Positions 16,494-24,989 are shown, counted from the stretch's first letter. The stretch is DNA of 33,963 nucleotides from Desulfobacteraceae bacterium (GCA_014237365.1 JABZFQ010000106.1:1-33963); one strand, 5' to 3'. The notes: a model not told the origin generated them from the letters alone. Program-made: numbers and translations.

Positions 16494-16679
16494 ATGCAGA
16501 ATATAAAATGGGAAGTTAAAGACGATAAACTGATTATTGAGATAGATTTAACAAAAGAGTTTGGACCCTCAAAATCTGGCAAAACGATAACAGTCGCCAG
16601 TACACGTGGTAACCAGAATGTTGATGGCACTGATGTTATAATTGGATTGAACGTTTACAGATATCCAGAAAATGGATAG
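16494..16679 (+). CDS. Small conserved-looking hypothetical protein
   Basis: A 61-aa protein with a good ribosome site (GAGGTG, 6 nt before ATG). The sequence MQNIKWEVKDDKLIIEIDL then GPSKSGKTITVAS and DVIIGLNVYRY alternates hydrophobic and charged residues, suggesting a small beta-rich domain. Similar short proteins with a KSGKT-type centre seem familiar from sulfate reducers, but that is recollection, not a search. GPSKSGKT fits the Walker A pattern by chance; 61 aa cannot make a P-loop NTPase. It sits 42 nt upstream of the UbiD gene and may be cotranscribed. Function unknown. Confidence 0.6.
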   Translation: MQNIKWEVKDDKLIIEIDLTKEFGPSKSGKTITVASTRGNQNVDGTDVIIGLNVYRYPENG

Positions 16680-16721
16680 CATTTACGGTTTAGCGAAATG
16701 ATTATCTAAAAGGAAACGGAA

Positions 16722-18527
16722 TTGTATAAAAACCTAAAAAATTTTTTAGATAATCTGGATAAAGCTGGAGAACTTAAATTCATAAGCCACAAGGTATCCC
16801 CTTGCCTTGAAATTAGTAAAATAACGGATCAGGAGTCAAAAAGTCCTCATGGCGGGAAAGCCCTTTTCTTTGAGCAAGTAGAGAGTTCTTCATTCCCGGT
16901 CGCAACCAATATATTCGGAAGTTCCCGAAGGATTTGCATGGCCCTTGGAGTAGACCATCTTGACAGACTAGGTGAAAAAATAAAAAAATATATAAATATT
17001 AATCCTCCAGGGAATTTAAAGGAGGCATTAAATATCATTCCAATGGCAATTAATGTAACTAAATTTTTCCCCAGATCCTGCAAATCAAAGATTCCCCCCT
17101 GCCAGGAGATTATTCATAAGGGTGGCGATGTTGACCTGTCGAAACTACCAGTGCTTCACTGCTGGCCCAAAGACGCTGCTCCATTTATCACTCTGCCAAT
17201 GGTATTTACAAAAAGTCTTGCTACGGGCAAACGTAATGTTGGAATGTACAGAATGCAGATTTTTGACAAAACTTCTACAGGCATGCACTGGCACATTCAC
17301 AAAGATGGCTCGCATTATTTTAATGAATACCGGAGCGAAGGCAAAAGAATGCCAGTTGCTGTAACCATAGGTGCTGATCCTGCTTCCATCTATGCAGCAA
17401 CAGCTCCAATGCCAAGAGGGGTGGATGAAATGCTGCTCGCAGGTTTCATTCGTCAGAAGCCTGTATTAATGACAAAATGCTTAACGATAGACATGGAAGT
17501 ACCTTCTGAAGCTGAATTTGTACTTGAGGGTTATGTTGATCCTGATGAGCTCAAGCTGGAAGGCCCATTCGGCGATCATACTGGTTACTATTCGCTTGCT
17601 GACTATTATCCGGTATTCCACGTTACTGCTGTAACTCATAGAAAAAATCCGATCTACAATGCTACACTTGTTGGCCGTCCGCCAATGGAAGACTGCTATC
17701 TTGCAAAGGCTACAGAACGTTTGTTCCTGCCGATGCTTCAGACAGTTATGCCTGAAATATGTGATTACTGGTTTCCGTGGGAGGGGGTTTTCCATAACAT
17801 AGTTATTATATCTATCGATAAAGAATTTTCGGGGCATGCACAGAAAATTATGAGCGGGCTCTGGGGACAGGGGCAGATGAGTTTTTGTAAAGCAATTGTT
17901 GTTGTCGACAAAAATATCAATCCTCAGAATCCAGGCCGAGTAATAGAAGAATTGGTGAGAAGACTCGATATTACTTCTGATATTACCCTGACAAAGGGTA
18001 TTTTGGATGTGCTTGACCACTCATCTCCCCTGCCAAATTTTGGGAACAAAATAGGCATTGATCTAACCACCAGATTCAAGGATGAACCGCCAAGAAACTA
18101 CAAAAAACGCATAAAAAAAACTTCTGCTGTTGATTTGCCAAGTGTAGCAATAAACAGGTTGCCTGGTTCTGTTAAGTGCAAATATCTGTTTCATAATATA
18201 TCGAAAAGAGAAAATTGCTTAAATAACATACTTGCGATTTCAGTGGAAAAGACAGAACAAAGAGGCGGGAAAGATTTTGCCATAATGTTCCTCGGAATGG
18301 ATGCACTTGATATGTTCAATATATTTATTCTTTTTGACAGGGAAATTGATCTTTCCGACAACTCTCTTATGCTGTGGAAGGTTTTCAACAATGTTGATCC
18401 GGGAAGAGATATGGTCTTTCAGGATGGCCGTGTTGTTATAGATGCATGCAAGAAGGGGATAATGGACGGTCATGAAAGAGAGTGGCCGGAGGATCTAACA
18501 TTTGACGTAACCGTCCACGTTCCTTAG
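16722..18527 (+). CDS. UbiD-family prenylated-FMN decarboxylase
   Basis: A 601-aa UbiD-family (de)carboxylase that would need prFMN from a UbiX partner, not seen here. Start TTG with AAGGAAACGGA upstream. Family features: N-terminal LDKAGELKFISHKVSP; the prFMN/substrate region KRNVGMYRMQIFDK then HWHIHKDG; the catalytic loop segment ELKLEGPFGDHTGYYSLADYY; YNATLVGRPPMEDCYLAKAT; and the C-terminal LTKGILDVLDHSSPLPNFGNKIGID. The length is above E. coli UbiD (about 497 aa) and fits the roughly 600-aa class found in anaerobes. Possible roles are menaquinone/ubiquinone-type precursor decarboxylation or aromatic acid metabolism; context does not decide. No obvious terminator follows. Confidence 0.88.
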   Translation: MYKNLKNFLDNLDKAGELKFISHKVSPCLEISKITDQESKSPHGGKALFFEQVESSSFPVATNIFGSSRRICMALGVDHLDRLGEKIKKYININPPGNLKEALNIIPMAINVTKFFPRSCKSKIPPCQEIIHKGGDVDLSKLPVLHCWPKDAAPFITLPMVFTKSLATGKRNVGMYRMQIFDKTSTGMHWHIHKDGSHYFNEYRSEGKRMPVAVTIGADPASIYAATAPMPRGVDEMLLAGFIRQKPVLMTKCLTIDMEVPSEAEFVLEGYVDPDELKLEGPFGDHTGYYSLADYYPVFHVTAVTHRKNPIYNATLVGRPPMEDCYLAKATERLFLPMLQTVMPEICDYWFPWEGVFHNIVIISIDKEFSGHAQKIMSGLWGQGQMSFCKAIVVVDKNINPQNPGRVIEELVRRLDITSDITLTKGILDVLDHSSPLPNFGNKIGIDLTTRFKDEPPRNYKKRIKKTSAVDLPSVAINRLPGSVKCKYLFHNISKRENCLNNILAISVEKTEQRGGKDFAIMFLGMDALDMFNIFILFDREIDLSDNSLMLWKVFNNVDPGRDMVFQDGRVVIDACKKGIMDGHEREWPEDLTFDVTVHVP

Positions 18528-18535
18528 TAGTGAAG

Positions 18536-18725
18536 TCTGTGGGCAAAACCAGAACGTGAAAGCGTAATGGAGGTCCGAAGCCAAACGGAACTTAGAATAC
18601 AAGCTCTGTATTGAGCCCCTAAAAATGTATAGTTGTGGACGTTGGATAAGCTTCCGAGAAAACGATAGCAAAAGCCGACGCTTTGCATGCAGCGGAAGGC
18701 AGCAGTCCTGATTGCGCTATGGCAA
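18536..18725 (+). ncRNA. Possible structured RNA or degenerate ribozyme/intron fragment
   Basis: A stretch richer in G+C than the AT-rich spacer after it, without an ORF, in which short hairpins are visible: AATACA-AGCTC-TGTATT (about 18595-18612) and GCC-GA-CGCT...AGCG-GAA-GGC (about 18674-18701, with a purine-rich internal loop). Phrases such as CGTGAAAGCGTAATGGAGGT are reminiscent of group II intron domain I or similar structured RNA, but no domain V or maturase is seen. Strand assumed from the stems. Confidence 0.3.
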
Positions 18726-19020
18726 GTAATTAGCCCATCTTTTCGAATAAAAAAATAAAATCCTACAATTACAGCATGTTACTTTTTTAAAATCTTCATT
18801 ATGGCACTACTTTTGTTCATTTTTTTAGTTCCTTTAGATTCATTCATCTAATAGCCATAGTATGGTTGTTGCCTTTTCTGCTTTTGTCGTGACCTTTAGA
18901 ATATCCATAATAATAGTCATATGCACAGATCGATAAGAAAAGCAAGACTTTCTTTATTTTATGGCACTACATTAGAAAAATGAAAAAACATGTTTATAAT
19001 TTATTGTAATCATTGGGTTT

Positions 19021-19062
19021 CAATTTTTAAAAATTGTAAAACAATGCTCATTATGAGCATTG
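19021..19062. promoter_or_regulatory. Two adjacent palindromes, operator-like
   Basis: CAATTTTTAAAAATTG (19021-19036) is a perfect 16-bp palindrome. CAATGCTCAT-T-ATGAGCATTG (19042-19062) has perfect 10-bp arms and is followed by another GCTCATTA half-repeat at 19063-19070. Such spacing suggests a dimeric regulator site, now standing before a dead recombinase gene. The upstream spacer 18726-19020 is AT-rich; it has a direct repeat TTATGGCACTAC (about 18800 and 18959) and no supported gene. Confidence 0.4.
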
Positions 19063-19091
19063 GCTCATTAAAATGAAAAAGATGGGTTAGG

Positions 19092-19303
19092 ACACCTTTT
19101 ATTGGTGCCTTTCTCAACCACCTTGAAAAAAATGGGGTAATAGTGCCCGTACTCGAAATGTTCGGTTAGCAGCAATCTATTCGTTTTTTAAGTATTGCCT
19201 TGCATGATCCATCTCATAGCTTATAGCTCATTGATACAGAGTGTATTGGCAATGCCGACAAAACGATATTCTCGAAAACTTATTGATTTTTTAACTCGGG
19301 ATG
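19092..19303 (+). pseudogene. Tyrosine recombinase relic, multiple frameshifts
   Basis: Fragments of one tyrosine recombinase can be read in successive frames: TPFIGAFLNHLEK, WGNSARTRNVRLAAIYSFFK, LHDPSHS, then SLIQSVLAMPTKRYSRKLID plus FLTRDEV. Together they form the SAM-like core-binding domain and the start of the catalytic domain, as in XerC/D-like integrases of transposon-associated recombinase clusters. At least three frame changes separate the pieces, one in an A-run near 19125. Homology ends where element E begins. All catalytic residues are absent. The ORF track misses it because no frame stays open. Confidence 0.7.
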
Positions 19304-19448
19304 AGGTAGGCCCTACAAAACAGTGCAGGTGATCAAAAAGATGCTTGGCATACTCTGCAAACCCTTGATTCACGCATGAACTCATTCACAGTAACTGAGT
19401 GCTAACTGCTTGAAATTATTGACCTGCACTGTTTTGTAAGGACTACCT
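19304..19448. mobile_element. Element E, 145-bp inverted-repeat element in the recombinase relic
   Basis: Terminal inverted repeats of about 27 bp with two mismatches: AGGTAGGCCCTACAAAACAG at the left and the complement of AGGTAGTCCTTACAAAACAG at the right, both continuing TGCAGGT. The interior contains ACTCA...TGAGT. There is no ORF and no evident target duplication. It abuts the truncated recombinase reading frame (FLTRDEV). Confidence 0.7.
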
Positions 19449-19536
19449 AAAACAGCCCTAATAAAATGTAAGCAAATTTTTTCATTTTTATCACCAGTGG
19501 GATTTTCTGATTTATTTTGTTCCGGTTTTTTAAAGC

Positions 19537-21123
19537 CTATACCCGCCCTATCCCGATGTTAAAGCTCAATATATTTTTGCCCTCTACCATACGTTTTTGC
19601 GGTGTGCTTACTTCACCCACCATCGTCTTAAGATCAAAAATTACCACGTATCCCTCATTTGCGCGCTCGGTTAAAAGGTATTTGCTGCACAGTTGATCAA
19701 TCGCCTTTTCAATTGTCCTGTCAAGGCTTGAACGATTTATCTTGGTCTCGACAATGTATTTATGGCTATGGTAGATCAAAAGAATATCCATTCTCCCCAG
19801 TCCGCTTGGCGCCTCGTAACGAAGTTCGCCCTTTCCCCCCTCTACAAACTGATACAACCAGGCGGTGAGCAGAAACTGTCCTGTTTTTTCATAAGGCTTT
19901 TTGTTTGTATAAAATGCACTTACGCCTATCTGCATAATATATTCCTCAAAATCAGCAAGGATGGCTTCCATGTTCAGAAGTCCGTCAGGTCTAAAGTAGC
20001 CCCGAACAGATACATCCACAATTGCCCCGGATTCCCGAAAAAAGGTCTTGGTGAACCTTCTTTTATAGATAGAGTTGCTTACTCTGATATTTTTCCCTTC
20101 TGCCCCGATCAAACCATGTGTCAAAAGAATGGATTGCTCCTCATCGCCAGGGATGTATTCAACCCCATCAAAAACAATGTTTATAAAAGTCTCTTTGTAT
20201 TGTTTGGCCTTTTCCGTGATATTATCAAAATGGCTGTTTTCTTCATAAAGAAGAATTTCGACAGCTTTTTCCACATCTTCAGCAGTGATCAGTTCTGTGG
20301 TTTCCGGCTTTATGTCAATAGTCAGAATGGTCCCAAGACGGTTTACCAGCCAGGGTTGTCCGGATGTTTCATCAAATACTTTTTTTACAGCTTCTTTCGT
20401 AAATGGCTGGTTTGTTTCTTCTGAATATTGAGTATAAAGATCATGGACATTTTTCAGGGTAAATGGAGGGAGTTTGACCTGATCTGCGATGTTAAAAGGG
20501 GAGACACCGCCTAGAATCAGTTTGGTGATATTGCGTATGCCCACCAAGCCAACGGAGTAAAGGGCTTTGTCAGTGCGCTTTTTGTATTTCTGATACAGAT
20601 CTCTTAGGGTGGCAAGAAAATTCTCCAGTTCATTGATCGGTATTCCGTCAAACTCGTCTATGAAAATAACGATTTTCTTGAATTCTATTATTCTGTTCAA
20701 TTCTTCAAACAATTCACAAAACGAGATATGATCAGTTATATTATGGGAATCCAGATACGCCCTTATGATATCCAGCTTTGGACAATTCACGGCGCCCAGC
20801 CTGTTTGTCAGTTGGCTGTAGAAATCCTTTTGAATCAGTTTGTAGAATATTTGTTTGTCAAGGTTTTTATGCCTTTGGAAACTCAGCATGATCGCCACAT
20901 AGGCAGGATCTTTTTCGAGTTTGTAACAAAAGCCCTCAAAAAAAGTGGTCTTTCCGCTCTGCCTGGGAGCAAATATGGAAAAGTACCTTCCCAAGTCAAC
21001 CATGGTCTTAATATCCTGGTTATCCATATTGGTGACATTTTCCAGGAAAACATAATAGGAAGCCTTTGGATCAACCACTCCTGATTTTTCAAAGATTCGT
21101 TTCGGTTTCTTGTAATATATCAT
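19537..21123 (-). CDS. AAA-like ATPase with C-terminal PD-(D/E)XK nuclease domain, copy 1
   Basis: A 528-aa protein. The N-terminal P-loop ATPase has Walker A APRQSGKTT (about 52-60) and Walker B IVIFIDEFDG (151-160); a winged-helix-like middle part follows. The C-terminus has GRMDILLIYHSHKYIVETKI, giving D446...E459-x-K461, the PD-(D/E)XK nuclease triad. This architecture (AAA-like ATPase plus PDDEXK) is common and often multi-copy in anaerobes; proposed roles include mobile-element or defence functions, none proven. ATG start with AAAGGAAA upstream. It is a near-duplicate of the gene at 21712-23295, with the 3' flank also duplicated. Confidence 0.85.
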   Translation of the reverse strand: MIYYKKPKRIFEKSGVVDPKASYYVFLENVTNMDNQDIKTMVDLGRYFSIFAPRQSGKTTFFEGFCYKLEKDPAYVAIMLSFQRHKNLDKQIFYKLIQKDFYSQLTNRLGAVNCPKLDIIRAYLDSHNITDHISFCELFEELNRIIEFKKIVIFIDEFDGIPINELENFLATLRDLYQKYKKRTDKALYSVGLVGIRNITKLILGGVSPFNIADQVKLPPFTLKNVHDLYTQYSEETNQPFTKEAVKKVFDETSGQPWLVNRLGTILTIDIKPETTELITAEDVEKAVEILLYEENSHFDNITEKAKQYKETFINIVFDGVEYIPGDEEQSILLTHGLIGAEGKNIRVSNSIYKRRFTKTFFRESGAIVDVSVRGYFRPDGLLNMEAILADFEEYIMQIGVSAFYTNKKPYEKTGQFLLTAWLYQFVEGGKGELRYEAPSGLGRMDILLIYHSHKYIVETKINRSSLDRTIEKAIDQLCSKYLLTERANEGYVVIFDLKTMVGEVSTPQKRMVEGKNILSFNIGIGRV

Positions 21124-21246
21124 TGCTTTCCTTTTTTCCAGTTCTCAGGTTGTCTGTTCAAAAGGCCAAATAAGAGCATCATTTCACGGCCGACCTGTTG
21201 CATAAAAGGTGTTTTCAATCAAACCATAGATTTTCAGATAAATAGT

Positions 21247-21464
21247 TTGGCATCCTTCATTTACCAGTTTACACTTTTTTCGAAAAAGCGTGTATTATCG
21301 AATTGAATGCCGATATCGAAACTGGAAACTGGAAATTTGAAATTAGGTAACGCATCTACATTTTTGTATTTTTCCAATTTCCAATTTCTATTTTCAAATT
21401 TTACTGCCAAAACACAAGATCAACAAAGTGTAAACTACTTTTGACTTATCGTGAAGGATGCCAA
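21247..21464. mobile_element. Element D, inverted-repeat element between the duplicated ATPase genes
   Basis: Ends are TTGGCATCCTTCA and its complement TGAAGGATGCCAA; inner repeats AGTTTACACTTT / AAAGTGTAAACT also pair. The interior carries GGAAACTGGAAATTTGAAAT opposite CCAATTTCCAATTTCTATTT. There is no ORF. It directly abuts element A4, so the 587-bp spacer 21124-21711 is mostly two elements end to end. Confidence 0.6.
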
Positions 21465-21644
21465 GGAACAGGGACGAAATAACTTCCCTAAGTAGGCGCA
21501 TATATTTGGGTCAGATTTGTTCGATCTCAAATCACAAAAGTTGATGGAATAGCTGGCTATTTTGATATTTTTGGGATCTGAGATCAAACAAAGGCGGCCT
21601 GAAGCTGTGATGCATAGTTGTGGAAGTTGTTTCGTCCACGTTAC
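21465..21644. mobile_element. Element A copy 4
   Basis: A 180-bp copy in the opposite orientation to copy 1: GGAACAGGGACGAAATAACT, then TAGGCGCATATATTTGGGTC, the GATCTCAAATCACAAAAG hairpin, and AAGCTGTGATGCATAGTTGT. The right end is degraded (GTTAC for GTTCC). No TAA duplication remains. Confidence 0.8.
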
Positions 21645-21711
21645 TTATCATACAATCCATCTTTATCACCAGTGGGATTTTCTGTTTTATTTTGTTCCGG
21701 TTTTTTAAAGC

Positions 21712-23295
21712 CTATACCCGCCCTATCCCGATGTTAAAGCTCAATATATTTTTGCCCTCTACCATACGTTTTTGCGGTGTGCTAACTTCACCCACCATCG
21801 TCTTAAGATCAAAAATTACCACGTATCCCTCATTTGCGCGTTCGGTTAAAAGGTATTTGCTGCACAGTTGATCAATTGCTTTTTCAATTGTCCTGTCAAG
21901 GTTTGAACGATTTATCTTGGTCTCGATAATGTATTTATGGCCATGGTAGATTAAAAGAATATCCATTCTTCCAAGTCCGCTTGGCACCTCGTAACGAAGT
22001 TCGCCTTTCCCTCCCTCTACAAACTGATACAGCCAGGCACTGAGCAGAAACTGTCCTGTCTTCTCATAAGGCTTCTGGCTCTTATAAAAGGCATTTACAC
22101 CTATCTGCATAATATATTCTTCAAAATCAGAAAGGATGGCTTCCATGTTCAGAAGTCCGTCAGGTCTAAAGTAGCCTCGAACAGATACATCCACAATTGC
22201 CCCGGATTCCCGAAAAAAGGTCTTGGTGAACCTTTTTTTATAGATAGGATTGCTGACCCGAACTTTTTTCCCCTCTGCCTTGATCAAACCATGTGTCAAA
22301 AGAAGGGACTGCTCCTCTTCGCCAGGAATATATTCAACCCCATCAAAAACAATGTTTATAAAAGTCTCTTTGTATTGTTTTGCCTTTTCCGTGATATTAT
22401 CAAAATGGCTGTTTTCTTCGTACAAAAGAATTTCAACAGCTTTTTCCACATCTTCAGCAGTGATCGGATCTGTGGTTTCCGGTTTTATGTCAACCGTCAG
22501 AATAGTCCCAAGACGGTTTACCAGCCAGGGTTGCCCGGATGTTTCATTAAATACTTTTTTTACAGCTTCTTCCGTAAAGACCTGGTTTGTCTCTTCTGTG
22601 TATTGAGCATAAAGATCACGGACATTTTTCAGGGTAAATGGAGGAAGCTTGACCTGATCTGCGATGTTAAATGGAGATACACCACCTACAATCAGTTTGG
22701 TGATGTTGCGAATGCCAACCAGACCTATGGAGTAAAGGGCTTTGTCTGAACGTTTTTTATATTTCTGATACAGTTCCCTCAATGTGGTAAGAAAATTTTC
22801 CAGTTCATTGATCGGTATTCCGTCAAACTCATCTATGAAAATAACGATTTTTTTAAATTTTACCAGTTGATTTAGTTCTTCAAATAATTCGCGAAACCAG
22901 GTATGGTCGGAAATATTATGCGAATCCAGGTATGTCCTCACCGCATCAAGCCTTGGGCAATTCACATGCGTCAGCCTGCTTGCCAGTTGTTGGTAAAGAT
23001 CTTTTTGAATCAATTGGTAAAATCTTTGTGAATTGAGGTTTTTGTAATCCTGAAAGCTAAGAAGGATGGCCATGTAGGACGTATCCTTCTCCAGTCCATG
23101 ACAAAAGCTCTCAAAAAAAGTGGTCTTGCCGCTCTGCCTTGGGGCAAATATAGAAAAGTATCGTCCCAGGTCAACCATGGTTTTGATATCCTGGTTCTTG
23201 GTATTAACCACATTTTCCAACTCAATATGGTATGACATTTTCGGATCAACTGTCCCGGAGTCTTCAAACATCCGTTTTGGTTTTTTATAGCTCAT
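21712..23295 (-). CDS. AAA-like ATPase with C-terminal PD-(D/E)XK nuclease domain, copy 2
   Basis: Near-identical in layout to copy 1: APRQSGKTTFFE, IVIFIDEFDGIPINELENFL, NFDNI-like central helices and the C-terminal GRMDILL...IETKI nuclease triad, ending in the same residues FNIGIGRV. The ORF-track start (23457) adds 54 residues absent from copy 1; AAAGGAAA precedes the ATG at 23295, giving 527 aa starting MSYKKPKRMF in register with copy 1 (MIYYKKPKRIF). Differences from copy 1 are scattered substitutions, many conservative, which suggests both copies have been maintained. Whether the duplicates form a hetero-oligomer is unknown. Confidence 0.85.
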   Translation of the reverse strand: MSYKKPKRMFEDSGTVDPKMSYHIELENVVNTKNQDIKTMVDLGRYFSIFAPRQSGKTTFFESFCHGLEKDTSYMAILLSFQDYKNLNSQRFYQLIQKDLYQQLASRLTHVNCPRLDAVRTYLDSHNISDHTWFRELFEELNQLVKFKKIVIFIDEFDGIPINELENFLTTLRELYQKYKKRSDKALYSIGLVGIRNITKLIVGGVSPFNIADQVKLPPFTLKNVRDLYAQYTEETNQVFTEEAVKKVFNETSGQPWLVNRLGTILTVDIKPETTDPITAEDVEKAVEILLYEENSHFDNITEKAKQYKETFINIVFDGVEYIPGEEEQSLLLTHGLIKAEGKKVRVSNPIYKKRFTKTFFRESGAIVDVSVRGYFRPDGLLNMEAILSDFEEYIMQIGVNAFYKSQKPYEKTGQFLLSAWLYQFVEGGKGELRYEVPSGLGRMDILLIYHGHKYIIETKINRSNLDRTIEKAIDQLCSKYLLTERANEGYVVIFDLKTMVGEVSTPQKRMVEGKNILSFNIGIGRV

Positions 23296-23526
23296 TACTA
23301 TTTTTCCTTTTGTAAGCGATAACCATTTTCCGTCGATTGCTGTAACAATTAATTCTTCTTGGCTATTTTGCTTCTTAAAGCCACAATTCCTTTCCTGCAA
23401 GCACACATAAACACACAGCGCCAGAACTCCATAGAGACATAAAACAATAACCAACACGATCTTCCATGGAAATGTGATAGCTCGACAGGATCAAGCCATT
23501 GGCAGTCAGATCAGTTCCGGTACTAA

Positions 23527-23705
23527 GGAACGTGGACGAATTAACTTCCCCAAGTAGGCGTACAGATTTGGGCCGCCTTTATTTGATCTCAAATCCCAAA
23601 AATATTGAAATAGCTCGCTATTCCTTCAACTTTTGTGATCTGAGATCAAACAAATTCGACCCAAATCTGTACGCCTACTTGGGGAAGTTAATTCGTCCAC
23701 GTTCC
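23527..23705. mobile_element. Element A copy 5
   Basis: The most symmetrical full copy: both arms carry CGTGGACGAATTAACTTCCC and TAGGCG(T)AC-AGATTTGGG sequences as inverted repeats. Left flank TAA (23524-23526), right flank TTAA. It lies between the FHA gene stop (23728) and the second ATPase gene, where its hairpin could end transcription of the signalling operon (inference). Confidence 0.85.
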
Positions 23706-23727
23706 TTAATACAGCTTCTCTCTAATC

Positions 23728-24372
23728 TTATTGTTCAATCACTTCCCATTGACCGTAAGAACCGCACCCATCACAGATCTCCTTTTTTTCGTCAAATTCT
23801 TTGGCGCAAACCAGGCATCTGAATCTTTTTGTTTCTTCTTCAGGTTCAAATTTTTCTTCAGAACTTGTTGTTTTAACGGTTTTTTCAGATGCCCCGGTCC
23901 TGAAATTCAGTTTGATTAAAAAGGGTTCTTTGCCTAAAAAGAGAAGATTGGAATCATTTAAACTCTGTTTTGGATTGAGCTTGCAATCAATTTTGGAAAT
24001 TCCTGTATAAGTGCCGTTCTTAGAATTTAAGTCCGTTATTTTATACTGGTTGTCAATAAATTCAATTGAACAATGAATGCCGCTTATTTGCGGAATTTTT
24101 CCCAAAACCTCAGAGCCGAAACTCTCCCTGCCTAAGATTATCTTGTCGGTATGAGGAATATGAATTGTTTCGTTCGTCTTCTGGTAAATGAGAGTAAGCC
24201 CATCCAAACCGGAATCTTCTTGAGTTTCAGTTTGATTATTGTTTGTATCAGAAATGTTCTGAATATCTATCTCTTCAAGGGAAGAAAAACAATTAGGACA
24301 GGTTTCCGGTCTTTCCGCCAAGTCTATAAACGTAATTTCCTCGCCACAGTAGTTGCAATTAATTCTGTACAT
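23728..24372 (-). CDS. FHA-domain protein with N- and C-terminal zinc ribbons
   Basis: A 214-aa cytoplasmic protein. An N-terminal CxxC...CxxC ribbon (C6, C9, C25, C28) is followed by an FHA domain at about 58-155 with the phosphothreonine-binding residues GR (81-82), SGIH (97-100) and NSKNG (116-120), and a C-terminal rubredoxin-like ribbon (C186, C189, C200, C203). Between FHA and the last ribbon lies EKTVKTT, resembling the K-T motifs in the kinase tail. The start overlaps the radical SAM stop (TAATG). The expected role is to read phosphothreonines made by the operon kinase and recruit a partner through the ribbons. Last gene of the operon. Confidence 0.88.
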   Translation of the reverse strand: MYRINCNYCGEEITFIDLAERPETCPNCFSSLEEIDIQNISDTNNNQTETQEDSGLDGLTLIYQKTNETIHIPHTDKIILGRESFGSEVLGKIPQISGIHCSIEFIDNQYKITDLNSKNGTYTGISKIDCKLNPKQSLNDSNLLFLGKEPFLIKLNFRTGASEKTVKTTSSEEKFEPEEETKRFRCLVCAKEFDEKKEICDGCGSYGQWEVIEQ

Positions 24373-24989
24373 TATACATACACCATTTCAATCCCGAGTT
24401 TATTAAAATGATATTTAATTTTGTTTAGATCATTCTTCCGGGGAATGCCGGACATGAATACCTGATTGTCTTTTGAAACATTTATAGACCAGCGTTTAGA
24501 TGTGAAAAAGCCCTTTTGCAAAAAGAATCGTCCGTTTACAAATTTATATAGATTTTGATTAATGGAACCCCGTGCATTCCGGTTGGAATGTTTCTCCTGC
24601 ATATAACGTCCATCTAACAAGTAATCCAGATAGGTCATAAACAACTGATCCGGAAACTTTTTTGTCAACTCTTCCAGTGTATAACCGCTAAACGAATAAA
24701 TATTTAAATCTGTTTTCTTTTTGATAAAGGCGCTAAAAACGATCAGGGCTTGATACTGGTCAAACGGTTCGCCGCCGGAAATGGTTATACCGTCAAAACA
24801 GTCTTGAACTACAGATATCTGCTTAACCAGATATTCTATGTCAATTTCTTTTCCGTTTTGACTTGTCCATAATGAAGGACTAACGCAGCCTTTGCATTGT
24901 AAAGAACAGCCCTGTACCCAGATCCCGATTCGGGTTCCAGGACCAAGATTGTAAACAGGGTATTGAATACGATTCAGCTTCCAATACAT
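24372..24989 (-). CDS. Radical SAM 4Fe-4S protein, NrdG-type activase-like
   Basis: A 205-aa minimal radical SAM protein. The cluster motif is CSLQCKGC (C28, C32, C35; CX3CX2C) and the SAM-binding GGEP is at 72-75, preceded by WVQGCS as in anaerobic ribonucleotide reductase activases. These activases normally make a glycyl radical on a partner enzyme, but neither NrdD nor any glycyl radical enzyme is in the window. It overlaps the ClpB-like gene by 16 nt and the FHA gene by 1 nt, so coupling is tight. A dedicated protein substrate in this operon is inferred, not shown. Confidence 0.87.
   Translation of the reverse strand: MYWKLNRIQYPVYNLGPGTRIGIWVQGCSLQCKGCVSPSLWTSQNGKEIDIEYLVKQISVVQDCFDGITISGGEPFDQYQALIVFSAFIKKKTDLNIYSFSGYTLEELTKKFPDQLFMTYLDYLLDGRYMQEKHSNRNARGSINQNLYKFVNGRFFLQKGFFTSKRWSINVSKDNQVFMSGIPRKNDLNKIKYHFNKLGIEMVYV

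Noticed and set aside
16555-16585. GPSKSGKT in the 61-aa protein as a Walker A motif
   Set aside because: The protein is far too short for a P-loop NTPase fold and has no Walker B; chance pattern match.
18800-18960. Possible minus-strand small peptide rich in Tyr/Gly (CAYDYYYGYSKGHDKSRKG)
   Set aside because: The frame has no ATG or GTG with a ribosome site and no recognised family; too weak to annotate.
23296-23457. 54-residue hydrophobic N-terminal extension of ATPase copy 2
   Set aside because: Absent from the near-identical copy 1; a ribosome site precedes the internal ATG at 23295, so the extension is probably untranslated.
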